Part shown: positions 32,083-46,100 of the stretch, one piece after another
Position numbering within the stretch: position 1 is the stretch's first letter
Layout of the letters: the number at the start of each line of letters is the position of its first letter
Origin: Protonemura montana
Lineage: Eukaryota > Arthropoda > Insecta > Plecoptera > Nemouridae
Direction: 5' to 3'
DNA: 64,000 bases
NCBI GenBank assembly: GCA_947568835.1
Contig: OX387603.1
Span: forward strand, 14,036,651 to 14,100,650
The notes under the pieces: model-generated
The model's input: only the letters and a program-made list of their open reading frames with translations
The model's database searches: none
What the model was told of the DNA's origin: nothing
Made by a program: the position numbers and the translations under genes

Positions 32083-34129
32083 CTGTCATAAATTAAAAAC
32101 ACTCATATTTCACGAGTAATCTCTCTGTGGTAACTTTTAGTCGACTAGTGATCTCTTAAATGCGTGTTTGTGTGTCTGTGTCAAAATTTATGTTACAATG
32201 TACGAGAGGCGTTAGCTTACCTCCAAAATAATTCCCGAATTCGCGGTAGTCATATTGTCACATGGGAATTCAAAATATCTTCCCCCTCACATGACCCAGG
32301 TGTGATTGTCATGTCAAGATAAATCACCTAGCACCTATTCACCGTCTCTTTGGATTACTACGGTGTTCGTTAATCGAGGTAAGTGTGTATGATTTATTTT
32401 ACTATTTGGGAACAATGTAAATATCTGAGATAATCAGACCGTATGACAGGTTTCCTAACGATCTCGCATACCTACCAGTCTCTCGCCTCTCAACAGATAT
32501 TTGAATACAATAATTCAGCCTAGCCCAAGTATTATCTCCCAAGCTTGCCCTCCGATTAAATCAGGAGCCAAATAAATTACAAAAATCATGGCAAAGGCGC
32601 ACATAATTTTCAAAATAAATACCACTTGCCGTCCCCGTATTGAGCCTCGAGGCCGTTGTTAACATAAAACAACGCTAGTGTTGTACGGAATTACCGTAAG
32701 AATATCTCTGGCGTGTGATCTTTCAGATCTCAATTTCCTATCTCGCTGCATGAATGACACGTACCTTACGTACGTATCGCTAATAAGTATATACCTCGAC
32801 GTCGTACGTGAATGAGCGCGGGAGCGTGCTAGGCGGGAAACGTATGCATGCGAGATCGATGCGTAACTCCACGCACCCCCGCGAAACCTGCGTACACCCC
32901 CCGGCTCCCCTCCCCCGCCCCGGTACCGGATCAATACCGGCCGAAAAACGTGACAAACCTTCTAAGGTGTAAGAAGTTACGTTAGGGCCCTCTGCTCTTG
33001 CCGGGGATCTCCGTATCCTCTCTTTCTCTCGCGCACCCCCAAAAACCGGCGCCGGGCGACCCTCGGTGCCCCTGGGCTTATCAAGACTCGAGAGGGGACG
33101 CTTTCTTGAAATTACCTTATTACGCAACGTTGCTTGTGGATAAGGGAAGAATCTTGTCGGATTCCTTTCTTTTTCTTGTACACGCGGTTGGCTATTGCCG
33201 CCGAAGCGAAGCTTCTCACATGACTTGAGCATTAACCGCGTGTGAGGAATGCGATTCAAAGGTCACTCAGCCCATTAAAACGAGTAACAACACAAACTGG
33301 CTAATTAATATTGAGACTGATTAATAGTTGCACTATGAGTCAACGCACCCTTGCCTCTCTGGCGGATCGACCTGCACGGCGCACGCCCCCAACCAAACAA
33401 TAACAATGACCATTCTTAGACCTTGGTCGTCGGGCTCGGACGCGGTGGTGCTGTTGCGTCATCGGGATCGGGGAAAGATTCTGAATCACGATGATGCTGC
33501 GGAGTGGAGGCAGCATAATGCATCATGTCCCACACGCGAAAGATGTCTCTGTCGTGAGCTAATTCGTTGAGTCTCCGCGGCCAAATTACAGGGCTGTCAT
33601 GCAAAAAAACTTACGTCACTCTGATAGTACATACACTCGTTGGAGTCATGAGACTGTACTGCGTTTATAATTCCGATTAATTTATTATTCATTGTCATGT
33701 GTCAACACCTATTGTCAATGTCATCAATATCCTCTCTCTCAGCTCGTGGCATATAACGCAGCATGCAAACAATGGATATTAAATTTTAGATCTTGCCGAG
33801 CCTTAAATCGAGTCCCGAAATAGGAACAGATGGTGGTGATCAATTCCATTGCATACACTCCATTCAGGATTCGAACTCTGATTAGGTCGTTAATCTAGAT
33901 CCCATTTCGATTAGTTCGTGGTTGTCCTCCTCTCTCAGGTTTCAGGATAGCAATCATCAAATTATCTGAAACCTTGATTCGATCAGATTATCAGCTGATT
34001 TGTGGACCATAAGCATCTTGCCAAAAACTGTAATCATTTTCTTGTAATTTTCTTGGCTATTGGACTGGTTTGCTCCGGCCGGTTTCTCGGCTGATTTTTT
34101 TTAAACGATTCGGTGTGTATTTTGTGCAG
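32083..34129. promoter_or_regulatory. Upstream region of neuron navigator with a GC-rich block
   Basis: About 2 kb before the first NAV coding exon. 32790-33080 is GC- and CpG-rich compared with the AT-rich flanks, as expected of a promoter block. Open frames on the minus strand here (for example 32780-33259 and 33416-33604) show no known domain and probably reflect base composition. The minus-strand intron at 32083-32220 belongs to the small-gene candidate. Confidence 0.45.
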
Positions 34130-34176
34130 ATGACGTGATGAGATGGTCGTGATTCTGGGACCGATCTGCTGGTGCC

Positions 34177-37100
34177 ATGATGCAGCCTCAAGGGAAGCGG
34201 AAGTCGCCGCGGAAGTACACCATTCAGGAGACCATCCAGGTGAGGAAGAATAATTGCAACTTGTAGGCGAACTCGAAGGTCACACGCCGGCAGACGTGAT
34301 TACACGAATAGAAGTTGTAATTTATGGCTGAAAATGCTGTCATTCGTAATATCCAACAGGCTTTTGTCTGGTTGTACACCTGAATTTATAATAATCAATA
34401 AATTGTTTCACGTTTTGGACACTCATCGTGGTTAGACCACCGAAAAGTGATACATTTTGGTAGTAAATTATCGGCTTGATGACCGATTCGTATGTCAGGT
34501 CGAAACCGTGGGCCTGTCCGGGAGGCTATCTTCTTTGTGGTATTTCTAAAACTCCCAATGCAATTATTGGGCCTACATATGCTAAAATAAAAGGTGCGGC
34601 AGTCACCTACAAATCGCCACTTGAGTAGTTTTTTGTGAGCATCGTGCCGCAAAATAAGACGCGTGTTATGCCATGCTTGCTTAGCACTTTTAGTCGCAAT
34701 CCGCAATACTTTTTTGGGATAGCCGCTTGGATCGATTCTATTCCTTGCTTGTGATAATGAATGAAAGTTTTTATGCAAATTTAATAACGACTATCATGCG
34801 GAACTTAGATAAGCAAATGTAAAGAATTGCTATACATTTTTGTCATTTATAAGAAAAATTCGAAATATTTCCTCTTTAAGAAAGCCGTCAGGAACGCTAT
34901 TTTTCCTTTCGAGTTTCACCTGGCAATCACAGCATTCCCATTAGTCCTTATCATTGGCGTCAAGGGACGAACACAAAACATCTCGCCGCTCCCTCCCGGT
35001 ACACACTGTCATCTCTATTACACAGCGATGCTCTTATTTTTCATTAAAACTGATTGCCTCCAATTCCGACTAAAGGCACCGTCAAAATCATCCCCTCGAC
35101 ACCAATTTCGACGCATTTATTTTCATAGCCTAAATACACCTTACTATCTCTTCACATGCTGAGCGTCGTCGTTCAAGTTAATTAGACAAAGTATCCTGTG
35201 TATCATCCTTAAACATTCGCCTCGTACCGTCGTAAAACGTAAACGTATACATACAGTATCGCCATCGTGAATCTTTGGACAATATCCGTACATTCCCCTT
35301 GCGAGACTATTAATACAGTGTTATTAAGCGTGCTAACGTGTGTGCCACGTGGTGAAATTATGGGGGCGGCTATGTTTAGCTCACACCTAACGCACGACCG
35401 TGCGTGCGTGCTACGGCATTTCACTTCCGAGTCTCGAAGTCTTCGGGTTGCTGCCGCTGCAGTCGTCTCGTGGACCGCTCTCCTATCTGATCTCGATATC
35501 GCGAGAGATGTTGATCTCGTACCTTGAATGTGCTCAGCGAAACACCTAGTGAAGTTTTGTTATGTAGGCCGAACGGGAACGGTATTCAATATACGGACGT
35601 TCGAATTAACGGCCGCCAGGGGCTGTAAGCGGCGATCGCGATAATTTCGTATAAAAGTTCGCGCTGCAATTTTGTAACGATCGATGGCATCTCGATCGAT
35701 TTCTGTGCAGTGTTTGTTTTTGTGATGATGCAGTGTTCGTGAGTCGTGATCTTTTCTTATGATGTAGCCAATTTAGTGGTTTCGATGATCTGATACAAGA
35801 ATACAAATATAACAAGTGAATATGACAGCGCGTATTTATATAAGAATTCGGAATGATTGACTCGGTGATTTACCGTTTTCAAGTAATTGGTCGCCGAGTC
35901 TGAAACTTTTGTAATACATTGTGAAACGGTCGTGACAGTGTTCTAATGGAAAATCAATAGAAATGATTCTCGGACATCAGGAAGAGAGTGATTAGTTCTA
36001 TAGCTTTTTGAACTCAAAGCGTTTTAGTGACTTGTTTCGATGATGATGGCGGGGTGCATTCGAGCACCCAGACCTCGGTCTATGCAAGGGTCGACGGATA
36101 ACCTGAGGATTTTGTTGGCCCCCCGTCAATATAAGAGCGTTATACAGGTAACACGGTGTATATGCAATGTGAAGTAAACACATTTTGTTGGTTTGTCTAA
36201 TCGCTGGAAAGGTTTTGATCGTGACAAATTTATGGGGGATTTCAAGGTGGATCTGAGGTGAATTGCGGTTACCTTTGCATAGATTTTTTTGTCATAGTGC
36301 TTTTTTGTTGTTGACACAAACGAAGGTAGAAAACTGATCACGTAATTTTTACCGGTGAATCGATTACGATGTCGATTCCATGTGAATCTAATGACTTTCT
36401 TATAAGTTTTAGTAGAAAAATGAAAGCTGTTTGAAGTTTTTGAAATTTAGTGAGATGAGAACCACATTTTCTAATGGATTCATTCCCAAAACGTGGAGCG
36501 TATCTTTATGGATGCTTTTGAGAGCACCATTACACACACGATAGGCTCACAAGCTTTTAAATTACAAACGCTTAACAATAACCTCGTAGGCGTGTACTAT
36601 TAAATTTTATTGTGAGCATCTTTGAACCTAGAATCTTTTATGTGGCCTCCCAAACACCCAGACGCCGTATATCCTTATTAAATAACCATGCTCCATAAAT
36701 CTTCGGAATACATCACAGCCGCTTCTGGTAGTGTGATTCCGACATTGACATTAGCTGTCATTGCCGACTCGCGGTTGGCTAAAAAAAACCGTGTCTTCTC
36801 TGCGTCTGGAATCCCGAGCAGCACCAGACATTTGTCGTTTTATTTCTTACAAAGTCTGACATTTTCTGAGCTACGTTCGTCTGTACATAAGGTAGTTCAT
36901 GCACTTATCGCCAGGTGAAGGCCAGAACTAAATTGGTGACAAACAAGCTGTTGGATGTTGTCTGCAAAGATTTGTGAATGACATCAGGTGATAATTCATC
37001 TATTCAAAGAAGAATGGAATAACAAAAATTGTTTTATTTATTTCAAGGTGTACACAGATTGGGCCAATCACTACTTGGACAAAGGCAACTCGAAGAAACA

Positions 37101-40100
37101 CATCCAAGATCTTCAACGAGACGTTACCGATGGAGTCCTGCTTGCAGAAGTGATAGAAGCTGCCAGTAAGCGTTCGCTCAAAATAGTCGCATCTCAATCG
37201 CCATAGATTACCTCTCCATTGGACGCTAAAACATAATATTACTTCTCCCTTTCTTTTCCAGCCAATCAGAAGATTCCTGACATTTGCCGCAAGCCAAAAA
37301 ACTCTTCTCAAATGGTGAGTCAAAACATTTTTTTTTATATATCTGGTCTAATCTGGCTGCTTTTTGGCCCGTTCCCTAAAAGAGCAGTTCCCTATATTTA
37401 CACGTTTATAAATATAACAAACATGACTGGCTTAGCCTGCCGCCTCTGTTACTCTTAAGACATGTTATCATAATGATGAGGTATATTTATTATCTTCCGC
37501 TGTCTTGTATCGAATTCCAAAATTTGAATTTGTAATGACATGCCGCCATAACGGTTCCATTACCGTGTGAAGAAACCACGCGAGATTTCGACGGCGGTCG
37601 GAAAATCACGGTCGCCGATTTTTCGCGATTGGCGATGCGGTCTAAGAGTTTAGCGAACTGCGATGACTTTCCTAAGCATCAGCTACAAATGTTATAGGTG
37701 TGGTGAACTGCGTACACGGCTAATTAATTCCGTACTTGACTCAAACAGAAACTCTGAATGAAATGCTGACCCTCCTTTAAGCTCACCGTCACGAACTCAC
37801 AAGTTTCCTTCTGTTCTATTCTAATTACTCGTGCGTACATTGATTTAATTAGTTGTTAGTCTGCTATAAAAAAAATAAAAAAAAACGAGCGCCGCTTTCG
37901 GTTCTAACTAGAAACACTCGAGAGTCGCAGAAGAGAAACAACTGAACGCACCATCGTCCTTTCAAGATAAACCCTTTTTCAGCGCGGAAATGTCGAATAA
38001 CTGAACTGAGCGCCATAAATAAAGCGTAGCTATAGCGCACGCATTACGTTTTATAGGTGTACTCCACACAGCGAATTTCCACTTTTATGTAGCTATTAGT
38101 CCGTAATTGCCAGATTTTCGTACAATTTACGAGTTGCCAACTCAGCAGCTCTGCTCGCGTTCACGAATGGTTCAAATGAAGGTTTTCGCGCTCAATGCTG
38201 ACATTCGGGATACGGATAAAAAGCTGTTCAATGTGTTGCCGAAAAAAAAAGAGGGTGTATTAAGTATCAGTAAAAGGTGTAAACAATGCTACTCTTGTGC
38301 TTTGACGATGCCGATAGCTGGATTCGTTCTGCCCACCTGTACTGCAGTGCAAGGCACTTGCTTATAGGTTAGTTTGTAGGAATAGTCATGCAACAATATT
38401 TTTATGCACAGTAATACCGCGGGAAGAAAGAAATGCAATCAGATCCTATTCTTGTTTTGATTTCCTTGGCCTGACAAATGATATGTGGTTATATCTGAGA
38501 CCTCCTGCTGGTAGAAATACCGGTATAACGGAACGCCGAGCGCTAAGGCTTTCCGGGACTGAATTTATGTCCCTTGCAACATCAAAGGTGAAAATTTTTC
38601 ACTAGTCTCTATGCATCGTGTTGAAATGAAATAAAAACGCGCGTAGAAATCTGGATAGAATGATGCTGTCAAAATAGAGCGCCATTGGATTGATTTTCTT
38701 TCAAATAGGATTGTTGCCACAAGAGCTAATGAATTGGTCTTTAATTATTGACGTCCGTATATATCCATGGGTTCACATGGTTGAATCATCCTTGATTAAT
38801 TCCAGCATCGAAGACCATCATCAAAAATGGTTAAAACATCCATTTTCCCTTTTTTTTTAATACAGGTCTACAGAAAACTAACCATGTAATAGCCAGACCC
38901 TTATAGATTTTTTCAACTAAATTGATTAAAATTAAATAAAAAAAAACAAGACACAACAAAAAAACAACTTAACAACTACGTAAAGTGCATAGCCCAGATT
39001 TTAATGATCCTGGGAGCCAGACTGCAAGAGTTGATAGACCTCCCGATCACGCAACGCTCGCCGTCTACCGTCTACGGTACGGTCCGTAAGGGGCTGAGCC
39101 CTTAGGGACATCTATAGTCGGCCCGTAAAAGGTGCTCGTAGCACCCATATAAGGTCAAACTGGCTGTGCCGCTGTGCTGCATATCCCGTGTGCCAATGTC
39201 AAGGCCTCCTTGCCATGCGACGAGACTGCAATAATCAATGCTTGCCCACGGAGTCCATGCGATGTCGACGTTGTCGTACGACATCCTCCTCCGATGTGTT
39301 TTCTTTTCCTCGTGTGTCGTGGCGATGCGTTTCGTGGAGCAGGGGACACTAATTCACTTTCGATGTCCAGTGGCGTAGGTCCAGTGGGTTGGACAATGTG
39401 TTGGACGGGATTCGGAAAGGATTAGAGAATTTATTTCCCGGTCTGGGGGTTGAATGCTAAGTTTGTGGTAACATCCTGACGTTGGTAAGCGATAACCTAT
39501 TTGTTCTTAATTCACTTTCGATTCCAGTGATGTATCTGGCTGTCATATAAAGCCTTTGGTTGTTTGGGAATCTGACGTTTTCAGGTATAGACGGGTTTTC
39601 TCGTTTCGGACCACTCTAAAGAAAGTTACAGAATAGTTCATGCGAAGTTTGCAGAACTAGTAAAAGTTTTAATTGCATTCAAAGCTCAAACATTGTTTTG
39701 GATATAACTATGTTGAGGGAAGAATATTAATGGGGTTTTGACTGCGGAAAATGCAGTTAGTAACTTTATATCTGACTGCAGTTTCACTTTTAATCCATCA
39801 TTCTGATTCAAACTTACCTTGACTCACTTTACCTGGAGCAAGAAGGCTCAGAACGGACTAGGTCTTTGATGCATACGCTTGCCAAAACCCCTACATTTCC
39901 CGTAAAAGAAAATGCATGCTCTTGTAGAGTAAAATGTTAATTTTCTTATCGTCCAACCCCCTATCTCCTCCAGGATAAAAGGGAGAGCACTGAAATCACT
40001 TTACTTCCGTACAAAATGTAGATAGGCAAAGTTTTGGTCCAGGATCCCCAGATTTGTTGAATGTTGCTCCACCACTGTTGCGCTCCTTGTGTATTTCTCT

Positions 40101-43100
40101 GGGGACCGCGATTCACTCGGCGACTTCAAGCTGGCCTCGACAGTCAAAGGTTCCCGAAATAAGATTTCGAAATGCGTTACCCTCTATCAGTTCGAGCATC
40201 ACATCACTACTGCTCCATTGTAACCGGAAGGCTGAGGATTCCTCGGATATTGAATAGAATTAATTATTGCTTCTTTTGCTATGTCGCGACCATATGGTTT
40301 AAAACGTAACCACCGAAAGGTCACTAATGTCCTGAGGAGAATTTACCAGATTGTTTACGAATAAACACTTAACCTGCGATGTCTCCAAGAAATCTTGGAA
40401 CCGAGCATGGGAAAGTAATGTAAACTCTGTGTTGTGATTAGTTTACTTTTTTATGACAGCCATGAAAGCATGCCATGCATGCATACACTTTTCGATCCAA
40501 TTTCGTCGGCATCAGCCTTGATTGCCACAAATCAACAGATTTTTTCACAGAAAATACAGCCTCGAGCACGACAGTATAAAACCGCGAATGATAATAATTG
40601 TTCGCTCACGTGTTCATCCGCCATGTACCTCAGTACAGTCATTAATCTCACATCGGCAAGCCTGTATAGTGCATAATATAACTTTCATCTGCATATGTCT
40701 GCTGATATTAAATTGCAACGGGTTACACACAGTATACCTTCGTAACGTGTCTGCCGTGTAAATTTTCCGCAATGCATTTTGCCATTGTCTTAGGAATTAT
40801 TTGCAGTTGCACCACGTTTGAGCACCTCTACGACGACGTCTATAGAAGTCTGCTGTCATGCTGCTGGTCTGGACCTTAGTCTCACTAAGATTCTCATGAA
40901 GATAGGATTACGTCAACTATAGAGGAATGGGTCGCGCTGAATGGGTCATGATTACTCACCTGTTATTGAATTGGGATCAGAAGTGAAGGTGTATATGAAG
41001 GTTCGCGGGCTTTGCTAGGACCGATAATTCGCTAGTCTTAGCGCTGTGGTTCGCGTACGGAGGAGCTGTGGTCTGGAACGGTTCGTATATCTTTTTTAGT
41101 ATTCGTGCACCCTAATTATGAAGCTTGTCCGCAGAGTTAAGAATTCCGATCTTATACGTGCTTGTTATTCATCTATAAACGAAATTGACTATCCGCAACG
41201 TGAGTAACTTCATTCTCATTTAGTAAAAAATTTACGGTGGCTGAAAGTTAAATTCCAGCGACCTGGAGCGAAGGTTTTGGCGAAGGTTTCGCTATGCTTA
41301 TGACAATCAGAAGGGCAATCGGGAAGGTTGCCGGTTTGGCGTTACGAGCGAGTGAGATGTCTACCCTAAAACGTCTAGCTTCTATTGTAATATTTATTAC
41401 AATAGCTGAAATTTTCAATGAAATCGACCAGTTCTAGCCTGCTTTGACCACTTCACTATAAATTGCTTTTGTTTCAACGTTTTGCAAAATATCCCAGCAA
41501 AGTTCCAAGAGACTTCCCTGCCGGTCTCGGGACATCTTTTTACTATTCCCAAAACGCAACCGAAAACAATATTCTGGAAAGTCGGTATGGAAAAGAAAAT
41601 GTTGCAAAGGAGTCTTTGAGTAATAAGGACCTAAAGGATTTTGAAGTTTACGTACAGAATACATTGGCTTGGTAGGGGCCTTTTTGATTGCCCTGTTAGG
41701 TTTCCCACCTTCTCGCTGAGTGGATTTTCGTGGTTTCCTCTTTGGACGTAGGAGGGCGTCCAATGTTTTCAATTTTCCAAAGTGCACATGCAAATTTGAT
41801 GGTATGCCATGAGTAGGTACGTTGGTATCTACGTTGGTGCAGCCCATGTATCCGGGACCGCGCACCAGATCTCAAGCCGCACCTCATAAAATAAGTAATA
41901 ACCATGCTCGTCTCTCATCTCGGTGTCATTTCATCACGCATTAATCATGCAATACGCACCCCGAACTATTACACTGCGAGATCTCTGCCTCTCTAGCGAG
42001 AGCTTGCTCGTTAAACGGCAGTAAAATGGAAATAAATGAAACCGGAGAACAGAATACGATTCCGAACAAGGAAGTTAACGCATATAGGTATATACATAAA
42101 TTCTTGTGGGGGAGAAGAAAAATATCCCGTTCTGTTCTAGTTTTATTATTATTTTATTATTTCCAACCGTGAAAGCATTTTTCCGAATATCCGTGGCATT
42201 CGTGCGAGCTCAATTTCCATATGAGAAGACCCTATTCGACGAAATTGAGACGAGATTTCAAGATTGGTATCGTTTTTCTTTGGAAGCGTCGCTTATAGGT
42301 CCGATTTTGTCTCTCACTGGTCGTCATCCCTCTTCATAAAGCCCTCTCGAGAGTCAACCGAAGGAGTAAATCCTCGTAAACGTCGATCAGCGTCACCCCT
42401 GAATAGATGCGGTAGTTCAAGATTGCAAAGATCGTCCACCTGCATATTTTTAAAAGGCTGTAAGTCACCCTCTCATTGCGGCAAGATACCACGATATAAA
42501 TAAACATTCGTTCCCCGTTCGTCTTCGTCGCCGATCGTTGTAAGAGCACGTTCATCACGGGACTAAATGATGTGCACGCTGTCATTTCGTCCCCCGCTCG
42601 TAACTTTCTTGAAGGGTGGTTTGTCTTCGGTTGGGTGGGTCTTTGAGTGAGCGCAAGCATGCGTGGGTGAATTTGGCGGTGTGCCTCATACCACAGTTCG
42701 GAAAACAACTGCGCGATATACCTTGCAAATGATATTTTTCCTCATTTTTTTATGGAATATTTTCACGGGTGTATTTTCGCGAAATTGCTTTTGAAATAAT
42801 GGTCTGCAGAGTGTTGCCTTGGGGGGGAGACGAGAAGAAACGCAACGGATCTGGGTTTTTGCACGGGTCACGCATTTATTTTACGACACCGACAAAGTAT
42901 TTTTGAAGTTCTTAGTCTATGTTAATTTTAAACCTTAATGCAACATCCGTTCCGGAATTTCGTGGAACAAACAATTACAAAATCAAACAAATTTGACCCA
43001 AAATCACCCAATTTAATGTTTATATACATATTTAATTTTGAGCTATAAAATTCCTTGTACCGACCATGGGATAAATTAAAATTTCAACAATTTTTTTGTA

Positions 43101-46100
43101 GCCTCAAGTCATTTTACCCTTTCTACTTTTCTGTCTCTACAGATGACTCAGTTTTACCATATAAAAGCACAAACTCTTTCTCAAGACGTATTCAAATCCA
43201 ATCCCTTACTTGAAACTAACTTAACCCCGTTTGTCACCTCCTTCCAGTTGGACAACATCCGCTGTTCGCTGAGCTACTTGGAGGCTCTCGGCGTCAGCGT
43301 CGAAGGCCTGAATGCCAAAGACGTCCGTGACGGCAACCTTAAGACCATCCTGGGCCTCTTCTACGCCCTTAGCCGCTACAAACAACAGCAAAAGCAACAG
43401 TTGGAACGCCGCCCGGAAGACATGCCGAGGTACGTACTCTGACGTCACTCTACGCACCATCAGCACCCCAGGTGCCGTTAACAATGGATGCACGCATGTT
43501 ACAAACGCGCTTTACGAAGGGTGGGGCTTGGGGCTAGGGGATGGTTGACATATAGTGCTAGGGGTCGCCGAGACGAGGTGGTAGACGCGTTAGATGATGC
43601 TGGGGCTTGGTAGATCACGGTCCATGTCGGCGGATATCCCGAAACGGTAGGGGCGAACAATGGGCAATTCGCCGAGTGGCGCGGGAGAGCGGAGACGGAG
43701 TATTAGCTTACCGACGTCGCCTGAAATTAACAGGTAAGCTTTTGTGTGTGATGCTTTTGTTCTTGTGGTTAGCGATTCTTGCGCAGGATGTTGGTTTAAT
43801 TGAGTCTTGTGTTTAGTGGACAATGATCGTGCGATCGCATCCTCTTCCGGTATCGATTTGTCGTGATCGATCTGTGTTCTCAAGTTCAAGATCGCGCGCG
43901 ATGCCGATCGACTGGCATTGCTTTGATTTCAACTGTATACATCGTATTTCGTAATTTTTCGTTCTCTAATGTGTACCGCTATCACAATATTTTACGACAC
44001 ATGTTAATAGACATTACGATTAATGGCTAAATAATTGGCTTCTCTGAAATTAGATTCTATAATTACGACGTTACCTGTTATAATTGATATGGTGTTGCGT
44101 TTTGAAAGTCACATAATTATTTCCCAACACACGAGACTGCTCAATTCGTACCCGCAATTACAACAAAGATAGCACGAACGCATAAAAAGCATTATGTACA
44201 TTGTTTGAATTCACTTCATATCACAAACACTGAACTGTGTCTCCATTTATTTCAAATAAAATTCATCTCCCGACTTAATGGTGGTCATAAACCACGAGCA
44301 GCGAAAATCGATTGACCTAACGAAAAAAAAAAAAAAAAAAAAAAACAATAAAAACACTCTGAAAACTTCTCCACAGACTACCGTCGCCATACAACAAGAG
44401 CCAAAGTCCATCGGGCATCGTCGTCAGCGGCGGTGTCGTCGGGGGTTCCAGCATCCCAACCCCTTCCCGAGGTTTGGCGAAACGTCCAGCCGAATCCACC
44501 ACTAGTTCCCGTTCGACGAGCCCTGCCCCCGCCACGCCGCCACTTTCCTTCATCCCTACTCCTCGGTCGTCGGCAGCGGACCCGATGTGAGTGCATACAT
44601 CGCTCGTGAATCACGCTCATTGTTTGATAATACACACCCTCTAATAACTCTCGATGTGTGTGTGTGCTTTCTGTGTCGGCTTACAGAGGGTCGGCACTAC
44701 GGCCGAGAGGACTGAACAGTCCATACAGCACGCCGCCCACAGAGACACGTAACTCTATGCTGGAGAAGTTGAAAGTGTTTCACGCGAAGGAAAAGCCCAA
44801 AGGAGGTAAGTTTTTAATGAAAATTAACTCTGCGTGGTTGTTTGAGGTCGGCGGTGATGTAGAGCACGGTGTGTTTGCAAACAAGGGTGGTGCACCGTTC
44901 TTTACGATAATGTCGTGGTTGTCTTTTTGGTGCCGCAGCGTCGGGGTGCTCCAACTCCAAGCGAACGTCGAGCTCGAGTGGCTTCAGTTCCGCGCGATCT
45001 GAACGCAGTGACTCTTCAACTAGTCTCTACGGGGAAGTGAAAACAGCAGTCAGGTGAGTGGCCCCTCGAAAATGTGGGGTTAGTGTTTGTTTAAGTTTCC
45101 CCGAGTCTTGTGGTACTATACGCGCCAAAACGCCGCAAAGTATCATTTTCACGCGGCTTAATCTCATTAGACCACGCGTATCGTAACGCACAGTGCGTAT
45201 ATACCATCCAGGAAGTGAACGAGTCTTCGAAATTTTATCCCCGTTTCCACGTGGAAGTCAACACTTCCCGTACACATAAACTCGCATTAGACTTTCGGAA
45301 CTTTAACAGTTACGCTTCGCCTAGTAGCCATGTTTTGTGTTGTGTTAATGTGGTTTACCCGCGCGATCCTTTTTCCAGCAGCGTTCCCGTGCAAAGCCAG
45401 CCGTTGGCGGTCGTCAGCGACTCCGGCTCCAGTCCCAAGTCATTGGCGCGTGGCTTGCGGAACAGGTTGAAGGGCGGCGTGGGTAGCTCTTCGAAACGCA
45501 GCTCGCCCAAAGCTAGTCGCAAAGCAGACGCATTGTCGTCTAGCCGGCCATCGCCCAAACCACTCCACAGGCCAAAAGAAGTCGAGGCGTCTTCTTCTTC
45601 CGTCGATGTCCAACAGCAATCGCCTCCCAGAGTGCCAACAAGAGCGGACGCTCCTCGCGAAGTCTCGAATTGGCCGAACGGCGAACCTGGACATGAGATA
45701 CCGTCAAGAACGATACCAAACAGGAGTAGTGGAGAGGTAATACCTCCAGAAACCACGCCGAGGACCGTTTCTCTGCGAAACAACGGGGAAATCGGTTCTC
45801 CAAGCAGAGCTAGAAGCATCGCGGTACGGATCAGCGGCGAGATCGGTTCCCCGAACGCTCAACGCAGTATTCCTGTAAGGACAAGCGCCGAGATCGGACT
45901 CCCAATTCCGTCCAGACTGTCTTCGCATCGTATCAGCGCAGACGTCTCGAATATCGCGAGACCGTCCGGTCTGCAGAGTCCAGCGGAAGTGTTCAGACCT
46001 GTGCGGGAGCCTCCGGTGTCTTCGCCTAAAGAAACGGCGCCCGCAGACGCCCAAAAAGTGGCTGAAGACGGTAGCAGTATTCCGAAACCGATGGCGGCCA

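Noticed and set aside
32780-33259. 159-codon minus-strand frame in the GC-rich block upstream of NAV
   Set aside because: GC- and CpG-rich DNA has few stop codons. The translation is arginine/proline-rich with no motif and no matching splice sites.
33416-33670. Minus-strand frames with a GTAAGT donor near 33611
   Set aside because: The pieces do not join in a consistent frame with each other or with the small-gene candidate's terminal exon, and no family is recognised.
41434-41865. 143-codon open frame on the minus strand inside NAV intron 3
   Set aside because: No recognised domain, no supporting splice or poly(A) signals, and composition like the surrounding intron. Best treated as chance.
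45110-45378. Upstream extension of the large NAV exon's open frame
   Set aside because: The pyrimidine tract and acceptor at 45377-45378 fit the phase of the previous exon exactly, so the upstream part is intron.
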